Source: Geobacter sp. DSM 9736
GTDB lineage: Bacteria > Desulfobacterota > Desulfuromonadia > Geobacterales > Geobacteraceae
Reading direction: 5' to 3'
DNA length: 64,000 nt
Assembly (NCBI RefSeq): GCF_900187405.1
Contig: NZ_LT896716.1
Span: 62,001 to 126,000 of the forward strand
Below are positions 1-7,739 of this stretch, piece after piece. The position numbers and the translations under genes were made by a program. The first letter of the stretch is position 1. Each line of letters starts with the position of its first letter. Below the pieces are notes generated by a model. The model searched no databases. It saw nothing but the letters and a program-made list of their open reading frames with translations, and was not told where the DNA came from.

Positions 1-517
1 CCGGCCGACTGTCCTGGGGCTGGGGGAGATAGGACTGAACCGTAACGGCCGCAATGAGGTGAAGGTGCTCGAATGGCAGGTGGAATTGGCGGCGGAGCGG
101 CAGGAGCTGATCCTCGTCCACACACCCCACCTGGAGGACAAGCTGAAGGGGACAAGGCTCATCATCGACCTGATCAGGAACGAGCCGCGGTTGAGCCCCG
201 ACCGTGTGCTCATCGACCACGCCGAGGAGCATACGGTAAAACTCATACGTGATGCCGGGTTCTGGGCAGGAATCACCCTATACCCATTGTCCAAGTGCAC
301 TCCCGCCCGTGCCGTCGATATCCTGGAAACGATGGGGCTCGACAGGATATGGCTCAATTCTGCGGCGGACTGGGGGGTAAGCGATCCGCTGGCGGTGCTG
401 AAGGCAGGGGAAGAAATGAGGCGCCGCGGCTTCGGGAGCCACGAGATTTCGCAGGTCCTCCGCGACAATCCTGCCGCATTCCTGGGTCAGTCTCCACGAT
501 TCCGTCTCCCATGTTGA
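1..517 (+). CDS. eboB: EboB-like TatD-family metal-dependent hydrolase, 5' end missing
   Basis: The frame is open to the left edge of the window (codons begin at base 2), so the N terminus lies outside and only 171 residues are visible. The visible part reads like the C-terminal half of a TatD-type TIM-barrel hydrolase: GLGEIGLNRN near the edge, then HTPH and the IDHAEEHT segment, which supply the His and Glu residues expected to bind metal. EboB is the TatD-like member of the ebo cluster, which in cyanobacteria is needed to move scytonemin precursors to the periplasm. Its stop overlaps the eboE start by 7 bp. The Ebo assignment rests mainly on the three genes that follow; alone it could be any TatD-family hydrolase. 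Confidence 0.75.
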   Translation, partial: RPTVLGLGEIGLNRNGRNEVKVLEWQVELAAERQELILVHTPHLEDKLKGTRLIIDLIRNEPRLSPDRVLIDHAEEHTVKLIRDAGFWAGITLYPLSKCTPARAVDILETMGLDRIWLNSAADWGVSDPLAVLKAGEEMRRRGFGSHEISQVLRDNPAAFLGQSPRFRLPC

Positions 518-1581
518 CCTACTGCACCAACATCCATCCGGGGGAAACGTGGGAGGAGGTTTCCACCTCCGTCTGGCAAAATGTACTCAAGGTGAAGGAG
601 CGGGTATCTCCGGATGCTCCTTTCCCGGTAGGGCTCCGGGTTTCGGCGCGTGCTGCCCGCGAAGCGACAACGGAATCGGCTGTGGAGTTTCTGGAGGAAT
701 TGGGGCAAAGCGGATGCTTCATTCCCACCATCAACGGCTTTCCTTTCGGTTCGTTTCACGGCGATCGGGTTAAGGAACAGGCATATCTCCCGGACTGGCG
801 CAGCCGGGAGAGGGTCCAGTACACCCTCGACCTCGTGCGGCTCCTCAATGTCTGGCTTCCCAACGGAATTACAGGTTCCATTTCCACGGTGCCCGTCGGA
901 TACAGGGCACATCTCAACCGGCAGGACTTTCCCCTGATACGGGAAAACCTCCTGAGCGTTTTGAAGGAGCTGGAAGGGGCGGCAGAGGGGGGAAAGCGGA
1001 TAATCCTCGCGTTGGAGCCGGAGCCGGGATGCCTCCTCGAAACCGCCGAGGACGCCATTCGCTTCTTCGAGACAATGGACTTTCCTCAGGACTTCAGACC
1101 CTTTATCGGCCTCTGCTACGATTGCTGTCACGGTGCCGTCATGTTCGAGGAGCCCCGGCAGGCTCTCTTTGCTCTGGAGCAGGCGGGTATTACCGTACCG
1201 AAGATTCAGGTCTCCTCGGCGGTCCGCCTTCTCCGGGATCATGCTGCCGCAGCGGAACTGTTCCGGGAACCCCGTTACCTGCATCAGACGAATGTCAGAA
1301 GAGGAGCTGACATACTGCCATTCGGGGATCTTCCCGATGCGCTTCTGGAAGGGGCACGCATGGATGAGGAGTGGCGGATACATTTCCATCTTCCTCTGTA
1401 CGATGACGGAAGAGGGCGGTACGGGACCACCAACGGCTTCATCCCCCATGTTCTCGCATGCCGCCCAGCCGGTGCGCTCCTGGAGATAGAGACATATACC
1501 TACGATGTTCTTCCAGATAAACCCGCCTCGATAACCGATTCCATCTGCCGGGAGTTTGAGTGGTTGAGGTCGCGCCTGTGA
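511..1581 (+). CDS. eboE: EboE-like TIM-barrel protein (metabolite traffic)
   Basis: The protein has 356 residues from the ATG at 511 (MLTYCTNIHPGETW), which overlaps the eboB stop. Longer in-frame starts exist but would read through eboB. The segments LTYCTNIHPGE, LALEPEPGCLLE and GLCYDCCHGAVMFEEP fit a xylose-isomerase/AP-endonuclease-like TIM barrel with Glu, Asp and His metal ligands. EboE is the TIM-barrel member of the ebo cluster; its substrate is unknown to me. The gene overlaps eboF by 4 bp (GTGA), so translation is probably coupled. No signal peptide is visible, so it is likely cytoplasmic. The family call is good and the biochemical role is inferred only from the cluster. Confidence 0.8.
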   Translation: MLTYCTNIHPGETWEEVSTSVWQNVLKVKERVSPDAPFPVGLRVSARAAREATTESAVEFLEELGQSGCFIPTINGFPFGSFHGDRVKEQAYLPDWRSRERVQYTLDLVRLLNVWLPNGITGSISTVPVGYRAHLNRQDFPLIRENLLSVLKELEGAAEGGKRIILALEPEPGCLLETAEDAIRFFETMDFPQDFRPFIGLCYDCCHGAVMFEEPRQALFALEQAGITVPKIQVSSAVRLLRDHAAAAELFREPRYLHQTNVRRGADILPFGDLPDALLEGARMDEEWRIHFHLPLYDDGRGRYGTTNGFIPHVLACRPAGALLEIETYTYDVLPDKPASITDSICREFEWLRSRL

Positions 1582-2948
1582 ACCGCACCGTCGTCATAAA
1601 CATGGTGGGGCTGTCTTCATCGCTTCTCGGCCCGGACACCCCGCGCATAAACCAGCTTGCCTCCTCTCGTGCGCGTGTGAGGCCGCTCTGTCCCGCGGTA
1701 ACCTGCTCCATGCAAGCCACCTACCTCACCGGGAAGCTTCCCGGTGAGCACGGGATCGTCGGGAACGGCTGGTACTTCCGGGACCTCTCGGAGGTATTTT
1801 TCTGGCGCCAGTCGAATCGTCTCGTCCAGGGGGAGAAGGTATGGCATGCCGGGAGGAAGCGTGACCGGTCCTTCACCTGCGCCAACAGCTTCTGGTGGTA
1901 CAACATGGCGACGGACGCCGACTGGAGCGTCACACCCCGGCCGATCTACTGTGCCGACGGGCGCAAGATCCCCGACTGCTACACCGCTCCCGGCCATCTC
2001 AGGGAGGATTTCACGAGGCGCTTCGGCCGCTTCCCCCTTTTCCGCTTCTGGGGCCCCGCCACATCCATCGAATCGAGCCGGTGGATCGCCGACGCAGCCA
2101 TGGCATTGGAAGAGCAGTTCCGGCCGATTCTCCACCTTATATATCTCCCCCACCTGGACTACTGCCTCCAGAAGGTAGGATCGCGCGCAGAGGCAGTCTC
2201 GAAGGATCTGCGGGAGATCGATACCCTCTTCGGCACCCTGGCAGACTTCTTCCTCGGCCGCGGCTGCCGACTGATCCTGCTTTCCGAATATGGGATCTCG
2301 CAGGTGGATAACCCCGTCCACCCGAACCGGATTCTCCGGGAGGCTGGGCTGCTCGGCGTGAAGACCGACCTGGGGCGGGAGTATCTCGATCCGGGCGCCG
2401 GCAGGGCGTTCGCGGTTGCCGATCACCAGATCGCCCATGTCTACGTGCGGGGCAAACGGGACGTGGAGGCGATAAAGTCACTCTTTCTGGCTGTCCCTGG
2501 TATCGAGCATGTGCTCGATGTGGATGGGAAGAGGGGGTGGGGGCTTGACCACGAGCGTTCCGGAGAGCTGATTCTCGTGGCGTGCGAGGGGAGCTGGTTC
2601 ACCTACTACTTCTGGGAGGAAGATGCCAGGGCGCCCGACTATGCTCGGACGGTGAACATCCACGCGAAGCCGGGGTATGATCCCTGCGAGCTTTTCCTCG
2701 ATCCGCGGATCCGGTTCCCCGCCCTGAAGGTCGGGACATTTCTTATGAAGCAGCGGCTCGGCTTCCGTGGACTCATGGAGGTGATACCTTTAGACGCACG
2801 TGTCGTACGGGGCTCCCATGGCAGAGTCCCGGAGGATCGGGGGGAATGGCCTCTCCTCGTCTCATCGGAGAACCGTCTCGTGCAGGACCACCTGCTTCAG
2901 GCCACAGACGTCTGCAAGACCATACTCGACCATGTCTTCATCGACTAG
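1578..2948 (+). CDS. eboF: EboF-like alkaline phosphatase/nucleotide pyrophosphatase superfamily protein
   Basis: The protein has 456 residues from the GTG at 1578, which overlaps the eboE stop by 4 bp; a GTG 18 bases earlier is possible but less neat. It resembles type I phosphodiesterase/nucleotide pyrophosphatases: an N-terminal strand followed by a nucleophile region PAVTCSMQATYLTG with a candidate Thr, GEHGIVGNGW, then LPHLDYCLQ, ILLSEYGIS and VADHQIAHVYV, which provide the Asp and His metal ligands. This matches EboF of the ebo cluster. No signal peptide is seen. The substrate is unknown. The first metal ligand after the N-terminal strand appears to be Asn (VVINMVG) where an Asp is more usual. 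Confidence 0.78.
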   Translation: MNRTVVINMVGLSSSLLGPDTPRINQLASSRARVRPLCPAVTCSMQATYLTGKLPGEHGIVGNGWYFRDLSEVFFWRQSNRLVQGEKVWHAGRKRDRSFTCANSFWWYNMATDADWSVTPRPIYCADGRKIPDCYTAPGHLREDFTRRFGRFPLFRFWGPATSIESSRWIADAAMALEEQFRPILHLIYLPHLDYCLQKVGSRAEAVSKDLREIDTLFGTLADFFLGRGCRLILLSEYGISQVDNPVHPNRILREAGLLGVKTDLGREYLDPGAGRAFAVADHQIAHVYVRGKRDVEAIKSLFLAVPGIEHVLDVDGKRGWGLDHERSGELILVACEGSWFTYYFWEEDARAPDYARTVNIHAKPGYDPCELFLDPRIRFPALKVGTFLMKQRLGFRGLMEVIPLDARVVRGSHGRVPEDRGEWPLLVSSENRLVQDHLLQATDVCKTILDHVFID

Positions 2949-3666
2949 AGTGCTCCCAGCCGGAATGTACGGCTACCTGCAGTTGTGCCGGGTGAGCAAC
3001 CTGCCCACGGTCTGGGTCAATGTGCTTGCAGCCTGCCTTCTGTCCGGGGGGGATTTGTCGTGGCTGAAAGTGTCACTGCTCCTGACGGGAATATCAATGG
3101 CCTACTGCGGCGGAATGGCCATGAACGATTGCGTTGACTCTGCTGCCGATACGCTTCACCGGCCCGAACGGCCTATCCCGTCAGGGAGGATCACCGTCAC
3201 TCAGGGGACGGTGCTGTATGTAATCCTCTTCTTTTTTGCCGTGGTGACTTTTGCAGCGGCCGGCGGTATCCCTGCTTTTGCCGCTGGTATTTTCCTTCTG
3301 ATCCTTATTGTCCTGTACAACCTTGTCCACAATCTCTCACCCCTCTCCGTTATTCCCATGGCCGGATGCCGCTTCATGATATACGTCGTCTCCGGCCTCG
3401 CATGCTCGGGGACGCTTAGCTTTCCCCTTCTTGCGCTGGCAACGGTGCAGTTCGGTTATATCCTGCTCCTGTCGCTGGCCGCGCGGCTAGAAAAGGGGGG
3501 AAAGGTGAAACGAAGGGGAATGCCGCTAGTGCCGGTTATGCTGGCAGGCATTCCTGTAGTCGACGGTATAGCGTTGGCGTTCGTGGTGGGACCGGGCTGG
3601 TTTACAGCCGGTATCGCGGGTGGAGCGGCGACCCTGGCGTTTCAGAGGAAGGTGAGGGGGGATTGA
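2932..3666 (+). CDS. eboC: EboC-like UbiA-family prenyltransferase, integral membrane
   Basis: The gene encodes 244 residues from the ATG at 2932, overlapping the eboF stop by 17 bp; a GTG at 2950 and an ATG at 2965 are alternatives. The protein is strongly hydrophobic with several predicted membrane helices. It carries the UbiA signature NDxxDxxxD as NDCVDSAAD, followed by RPERPIPSG, which binds the prenyl diphosphate through magnesium. I do not see a clear second Asp-rich motif. EboC is the UbiA-like member of the ebo cluster and is thought to build or modify a prenylated carrier. It is the last gene of the run here; no eboA or eboD is visible, and they may lie upstream of the window. Confidence 0.78.
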   Translation: MSSSTRVLPAGMYGYLQLCRVSNLPTVWVNVLAACLLSGGDLSWLKVSLLLTGISMAYCGGMAMNDCVDSAADTLHRPERPIPSGRITVTQGTVLYVILFFFAVVTFAAAGGIPAFAAGIFLLILIVLYNLVHNLSPLSVIPMAGCRFMIYVVSGLACSGTLSFPLLALATVQFGYILLLSLAARLEKGGKVKRRGMPLVPVMLAGIPVVDGIALAFVVGPGWFTAGIAGGAATLAFQRKVRGD

Positions 3667-3758
3667 CAGATACAGGAGTTGCAGCAACTGACACTGCTGC
3701 ATTCGGTCGTCGGCTCAGAGTCCCGCAATTTCAGATGGCTGCCGAGGCGCACTCCAGA

Positions 3759-4061
3759 TCACGCCGCATCCTTTAACGGCTTGACCTCCCGCTCGATCCG
3801 CTCGGCCATGGTGATTTCAGCAACTTCAAGATCATATTCAGCCTGAAGGTTCATCCAGCTCTGGGCGTCGGTGCCGAAGAACCTCGCCAGGCGCAGGGCG
3901 GTATCCGCAGTGATGGACCGCTTCCCTGCGCAGATTTCATCAATACGACGCTGTGGTACGGCGATGGACTTGGACAGGCGATAGCGGGTTATGCCCATTG
4001 GCTTGAGGAAGTCTTCCAGAAGAATTTCACCGGGGTGAACAGGAGGCAGGTCGCGTTTCAT
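3759..4061 (-). CDS. higA: HigA-type antitoxin, XRE/VapI family
   Basis: This 100-residue protein contains the HigA/VapI signature PPVHPGEILLEDFLKPMGIT followed by a helix-turn-helix (YRLSKSIAVPQRRIDEICAGKRSI). The ATG at 4061 is chosen because the sequence GAGGAG lies just before it; a TTG five codons earlier would overlap the toxin stop. It neutralises the HigB toxin and normally represses the pair from an upstream operator. The gene follows the toxin gene by 11 bp, the toxin-first order typical of higBA. It stands alone between the ebo operon and a radical SAM gene, which fits a small acquired module. Confidence 0.9.
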   Translation of the reverse strand: MKRDLPPVHPGEILLEDFLKPMGITRYRLSKSIAVPQRRIDEICAGKRSITADTALRLARFFGTDAQSWMNLQAEYDLEVAEITMAERIEREVKPLKDAA

Positions 4062-4072
4062 GTCGTTTCTCC

Positions 4073-4354
4073 TCAATGGTAATCTACCAGCTCCACGTCA
4101 AGTGCATTGCCGTCGGCCCATTGAAAGCAGATTCTCCACTGGTCGTTAATTCTGATACTCCATTGACCGCTGCGGTTTCCGGAAAGCTGCTCCAGCCGGT
4201 TTCCCGGAGGGACCCGAAGAAAATCGAGAGCCGCCGCGGCATGTATCTGTTTCAGCTTGCGTTGTGCTACACGCTGCACGTCCTGCGGCAATTTCGCCGA
4301 GAACCGACCATGAAACAGTTTTTCCGTTTCCTTGCAAGCAAATGATTTGATCAC
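4073..4354 (-). CDS. higB: HigB-type toxin, RelE/ParE superfamily mRNA interferase
   Basis: The 93-residue product starts at a GTG (MIKSFACKETEKLFHG) and has the RelE/ParE fold signature of HigB toxins: LPQDVQRVAQRKLKQI, then RLEQLSGNRSGQWSIRINDQWRICF, and a C-terminal strand ending in VELVDYH. HigB cleaves mRNA in a ribosome-dependent manner in characterised members. It is first in the pair and shares a transcript with higA downstream. The Arg, Trp and His residues expected in the active face are present, so I see no sign that it is broken. The usual length is 90 to 110 residues. Confidence 0.88.
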   Translation of the reverse strand: MIKSFACKETEKLFHGRFSAKLPQDVQRVAQRKLKQIHAAAALDFLRVPPGNRLEQLSGNRSGQWSIRINDQWRICFQWADGNALDVELVDYH

Positions 4355-4479
4355 AGTTAAAGATGGTAACGGACTGCGTTAGTATTGTCAAGCGATACTA
4401 TGTGGGCTGAAAAAAGTCTTGGTGTCTGCAGGTTTTTTCCTTCCGCAATTGAAGGGCCTTTTATGTCTCTTTCCGTCTT

Positions 4480-5943
4480 TTAAATCCGTGCACCAATCTC
4501 CGACGGCTGCCGAGCCACAGCCGTTGCCCTTTGCGGGTGATGCCGGGTTGCGAGGTGCTCCTTCATGTACGCCTCCGGCTTCATCATCCGCTGGGTCTGC
4601 CATAGTACCTTGGCGATGTAGGGGATCTGGGAGGGCTTTACCTGGCGGAACCAGTCGATGAGGCGTTTTTCTCCTGAGGTGTTGAGGATGGAGCGCTTCC
4701 AGGTCTCCGCGTATAGATCGAAGAACCGCTGTGCACCGAGGCGCGGCTCCCAGAGTAGGTGGTGCATGTCGTAGTTCCCCCATGGCTGGTCGGGAATCTG
4801 TGCTGCCATCTCCTGGTAATACTCGGTACCGGGGAGCGGGGTGAGGATCGTGAAACCCGCCCGCTGCAGCCCGTGCTTTTCCACGAAGCTCCACAGCTCC
4901 CGGAATTCTTCTTCCCCCCAGTCGTGGCTCACAAGAAAGTTGCCGTTGATGCCGTAATGCAAGTCCCGCGCGATCCGCACAGCTTCGATGCTGTCGCCTA
5001 CTCCGGCGTCCTTTGTGATCCCTTCCAGCCCATTGTCGCTGGCCGCCTCCAGCCCAAGAAAGATGTCGAAGTCCTTTGCCAGTGGGCGCCATGCGGCCAT
5101 AATCTCAGCGCTTCGCCGGATCAGGTCGGTGCGGGTCTGGACGAGAATCCACCGTTTGTACACTCCCCGCTTCTTTAGTGCAGCGGCAAGCTCCAGGCTT
5201 CTCTCGGGATTGTGCCAGAAAAGGTCGTCGGCGACGAAGACGGAATCTCCTGCAGTTGCGAAGTCTTCCACGACAGCGGCCAGTTTCCGCTCCCGGCAGG
5301 TTCGGCCATAGAATTGCCACACGGAGCAGAAGGTGCAGCGGTGGGGGCAGCCCCGGGCGGTCTCCACAAGCCACACAGGTTTGAAGAGGAGGCAGTGGTA
5401 GCCGCTGCGGTGACGCTCGACCAGATCCCGGGCGGGGAGCTGGATCAGGTCGAGGCTCGTCCGTTCGGCGAGAGGGCTGGTGGTTGTCCAGCCATCGCCT
5501 GTCTTGAGCCGGAGAGCCGGCACCTCCGTGAGGGGCGCTCCCCGGTCAAGCGCGGCGGCAAGGGCGGGCATCACCTCTTCCCCGTCATCGAGGCAGATGG
5601 CGTCGATCAGCTCATGCTCCAGGGGGGCAGAGTAGGCAGCTGCAGCATGCCCGCCGACGATGATGAACGCATCGGGAGCGGCGTGGCGGATTTCCTGGGC
5701 GGTGGCGATGATGCGGTCGTATTCGAGGGCGTGGAGGCAGGAGATGCCGACGACGCGGGGACGGGCGCGGCGGACCCAGGTGGAGGCGGAAGGGCGGAAA
5801 CGGAGGTCGGCGATGGTGACGTCATGCCCGGCCTGGCGAAGGGCCGATCCGATGTATTCGAGGCCCAAGGGTTCCACTCTAAAGAAGGGTCCCAGACCGA
5901 ACTTTTCGTTTCCCGGGTGGGGGCGAAGGAGGAGGATGTTCAT
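4480..5943 (-). CDS. B12-binding domain radical SAM protein, HpnR (hopanoid C-3 methylase)-like
   Basis: The protein has 487 residues. The N-terminal 150 form a cobalamin-binding Rossmann domain (MNILLLRPHP, RVEPLGLEYIGSALRQAGHD, IIVGGHAAAAY). The radical SAM domain has the 4Fe-4S motif CPHRCTFC near residue 197, followed by SVWQFYGR, FVADDLFWHNP, a GLEAASD strand and FTILTPLPGTEYY. The end, DMHHLLWEPRLGAQRFF, is a feature I associate with HpnR-type methylases that add a methyl at C-3 of hopanoids, but this is recalled similarity, not a search. No other hopanoid gene is in the window. It is a single-gene unit facing away from the ebo operon. A cobalamin-dependent methylase of unknown substrate is the safer general call. 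Confidence 0.6.
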   Translation of the reverse strand: MNILLLRPHPGNEKFGLGPFFRVEPLGLEYIGSALRQAGHDVTIADLRFRPSASTWVRRARPRVVGISCLHALEYDRIIATAQEIRHAAPDAFIIVGGHAAAAYSAPLEHELIDAICLDDGEEVMPALAAALDRGAPLTEVPALRLKTGDGWTTTSPLAERTSLDLIQLPARDLVERHRSGYHCLLFKPVWLVETARGCPHRCTFCSVWQFYGRTCRERKLAAVVEDFATAGDSVFVADDLFWHNPERSLELAAALKKRGVYKRWILVQTRTDLIRRSAEIMAAWRPLAKDFDIFLGLEAASDNGLEGITKDAGVGDSIEAVRIARDLHYGINGNFLVSHDWGEEEFRELWSFVEKHGLQRAGFTILTPLPGTEYYQEMAAQIPDQPWGNYDMHHLLWEPRLGAQRFFDLYAETWKRSILNTSGEKRLIDWFRQVKPSQIPYIAKVLWQTQRMMKPEAYMKEHLATRHHPQRATAVARQPSEIGARI

Positions 5944-6092
5944 CTATACTGTTCCTCTGGCAATGCGAGAGCAGGGGGGGCTACAGCTGCTGTACGAATA
6001 TTGCTGGTGGTTATTCCTATTCGGCATATCGAACAGAAGAAATCAAATAGGCGCAATGCCATACGCTCCGCTCTGTCAAGTACTGATTCATT

Positions 6093-6546
6093 CGGGGCTT
6101 TGCCCCGTACCCCACGTACTTTCTTTGGCTTGGCTCCAAAGAAAGTACGCAAAGAAAGATCCGCCCCGGAACATTCCGTCCCTTCGGGATTCCCTCCTTC
6201 GTCAGCCGGGCGGGGGATTCTGCAAAGTCGCTCCGCTCCTGGGCAGCCTCCCCCTTCCCGCCCGGCTTCTTCACTCGGCGGAATGTAATGGGGAGGCCGC
6301 GGAACGCGGCCTAAAGGCTTAAAGCTTAGTTTTTAAAGCAGTTCCCCCTTCGGCATGGCCGAGTGAGAACACCGGCGGCGGGTTTTCGACGATCTCCTGA
6401 GCGAAGCGAATCTGATCGTCGCGCCGCCGGTGCTCGCAGCGAGGGAACCGCGTGAGCGGCCATGGTGTTGGGGTGCCATTTTCTTTGCTTCGTTTCTTTT
6501 GGGCAAACAAAAGAAATGAAGTGGGGGTGAGGGGGCAACGCCCCCT
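6093..6546. repeat. 454-bp non-coding element bounded by inverted hairpin arms
   Basis: The 713 bases between the radical SAM gene and purC hold no credible gene. Most are taken up by this element. Its left arm (6093-6157) is a GC-rich GGGGCTTTGCCCC palindrome followed by a hairpin with a perfect 14-bp stem (6115-6128 with 6136-6149). Its right arm (6478-6546) has the same parts in reverse: a hairpin (6488-6501 with 6508-6521, one mismatch) then GGGGGCAACGCCCCC. The reverse complement of one arm lines up with the other. A long internal hairpin lies at 6370-6432. This looks like a degenerate or non-autonomous mobile element, or a structured RNA; no transposase is present. Confidence 0.6.
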
Positions 6547-6610
6547 TAGGCTGCTGAGAAAACGCAGCCAAAAGGATGCTGTAAAACGGGTGGCTCATCC
6601 AAAAAGCAAA

Positions 6611-6636
6611 AGCCCCGGCCGGGGCCGGGGCTAAAA
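6611..6636 (-). terminator. rho-independent terminator of purC
   Basis: Read on the minus strand, an AGCCCCGG/CCGGGGCT hairpin follows the purC stop by about 20 bases and leads into a T-rich tract. It separates purC from the inverted-repeat element. Confidence 0.7.
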
Positions 6637-6656
6637 AGCACGTACGCAGTATCCTG

Positions 6657-7547
6657 TTACTTCCCTTTGCCAGTCAGCTTCACGAGTGCTTCCATGTACT
6701 TCTCGGCGGTCTTCCGCACGATCTCCTCGGGAAGGGGCGGCGCCGGAGCCGTCTTGTTCCAGTCGAGGGTCTCCAGGTAGTCGCGCAGGAACTGCTTGTC
6801 GAAGGATGGCTGGGGGCCCCCCGGACGGTACTGGTCTTTCGGCCAGAAGCGGCTCGAATCGGGCGTCATGCACTCGTCGATTATTATGAGTTCGCCGTTG
6901 TAGATGCCGTACTCGAACTTGGTGTCGGCGATGATGATTCCTTTTGTGTCGGCGATGTCCCGGGCTTTGGAATAGATCTTGAGCGTCACATCACGCACTT
7001 TTTCGGCGACATCCCGGCCGCAAAGCTCCGCCATTGTCTCGAAGGAGATGTTCTCGTCATGGGTCCCCAGTTCCGCCTTGGTGGAGGGGGTGAAGATCGG
7101 CTGCTCCAGCTTGTCCGATTCGACGAGCCCTGCCGGAAGTTTGATCCCGCAGATAGCGCCCGTCTGCTTGTAATCTTTCCAGCCGGACCCGGAGATGTAA
7201 CCGCGGACGATGCACTCGGCAGGAAGGGGCTTCGCCTTCTTGACCAGCATCGAGCGGCCTTCGAGGATGTCGGCGTACTTCCGGCACTGCTCCGGAAACT
7301 CCGAGACTTCCGTTGAAATGATATGGTTCGGGATGATGTCCTCCATCTGGCGGAACCAGAAGGCGGAGATCTGGGTGAGGACGTACCCTTTGTCGGGAAT
7401 CGCCTCGTTCATTATTACGTCGAATGCCGAGATCCGGTCGGTGGTGACGATGAGCAGCGCGTCGCCCAGGTCGTAGATATCACGCACCTTACCCCGTGCA
7501 GCCAGCTTCAGATCGGAAAAATCGGTATTGAGAACGAGTTGTGACAT
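6657..7547 (-). CDS. purC: phosphoribosylaminoimidazole-succinocarboxamide synthase (SAICAR synthetase)
   Basis: The enzyme (296 residues) joins CAIR and aspartate with ATP in de novo purine synthesis, in the cytoplasm. Family features are [20 protein letters not shown], the conserved [33 protein letters not shown] and the late [12 protein letters not shown]. The start is the ATG at 7547 ([10 protein letters not shown]), preceded by an AAGGAG ribosome-binding site. A longer open frame to 7694 exists only because it reads through the hairpin repeat at 7604-7738. It follows ppiD on the same strand, 193 bp downstream. Its length is typical of the roughly 300-residue bacterial form. Confidence 0.95.
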   Translation of the reverse strand: MSQLVLNTDFSDLKLAARGKVRDIYDLGDALLIVTTDRISAFDVIMNEAIPDKGYVLTQISAFWFRQMEDIIPNHIISTEVSEFPEQCRKYADILEGRSMLVKKAKPLPAECIVRGYISGSGWKDYKQTGAICGIKLPAGLVESDKLEQPIFTPSTKAELGTHDENISFETMAELCGRDVAEKVRDVTLKIYSKARDIADTKGIIIADTKFEYGIYNGELIIIDECMTPDSSRFWPKDQYRPGGPQPSFDKQFLRDYLETLDWNKTAPAPPLPEEIVRKTAEKYMEALVKLTGKGK

Positions 7548-7603
7548 AGTATGCTCCTTGAAAACGTTTTGATAGGAAGGTGAAATGTTGTGGAAAAAAT
7601 CTG

Positions 7604-7738
7604 GTTGTTCAAAAATAGCCAGATCGTTGCACCCGCAGAACGCCCCGCGGAGGCGTAGTACCCTCTGGGGCATAAACAGCGCTACGCCGCACAAGGTGGC
7701 TTTCGAGGACGGCGGCGAGATGGGTGTTTTTCAACAAC
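7604..7738 (-). repeat. family A stop-codon-linked hairpin element, copy A1
   Basis: Read on the minus strand it begins one base after the ppiD stop (7740-7742) with GTTGTTGAAAAACA and ends with TTTTTGAACAAC, the complementary arm. The core GGCGTAGCGCTG is extended by about 23 bases (GTTTATGCCCCAGAGGGTAC) compared with most copies. It lies between ppiD and purC and could shape the 3' end of the ppiD message or the purC leader. Confidence 0.85.
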
Positions 7739-7739
7739 C

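Noticed and set aside
5212-6288. Long plus-strand frame opposite the B12 radical SAM gene
   Set aside because: It is antisense to a clearly conserved radical SAM enzyme and has the composition of a GC-rich shadow frame.
7547-7694. N-terminal extension of purC
   Set aside because: The extra 49 codons are translated from the hairpin repeat and the ATG at 7547 has a good ribosome-binding site and the family-typical start.
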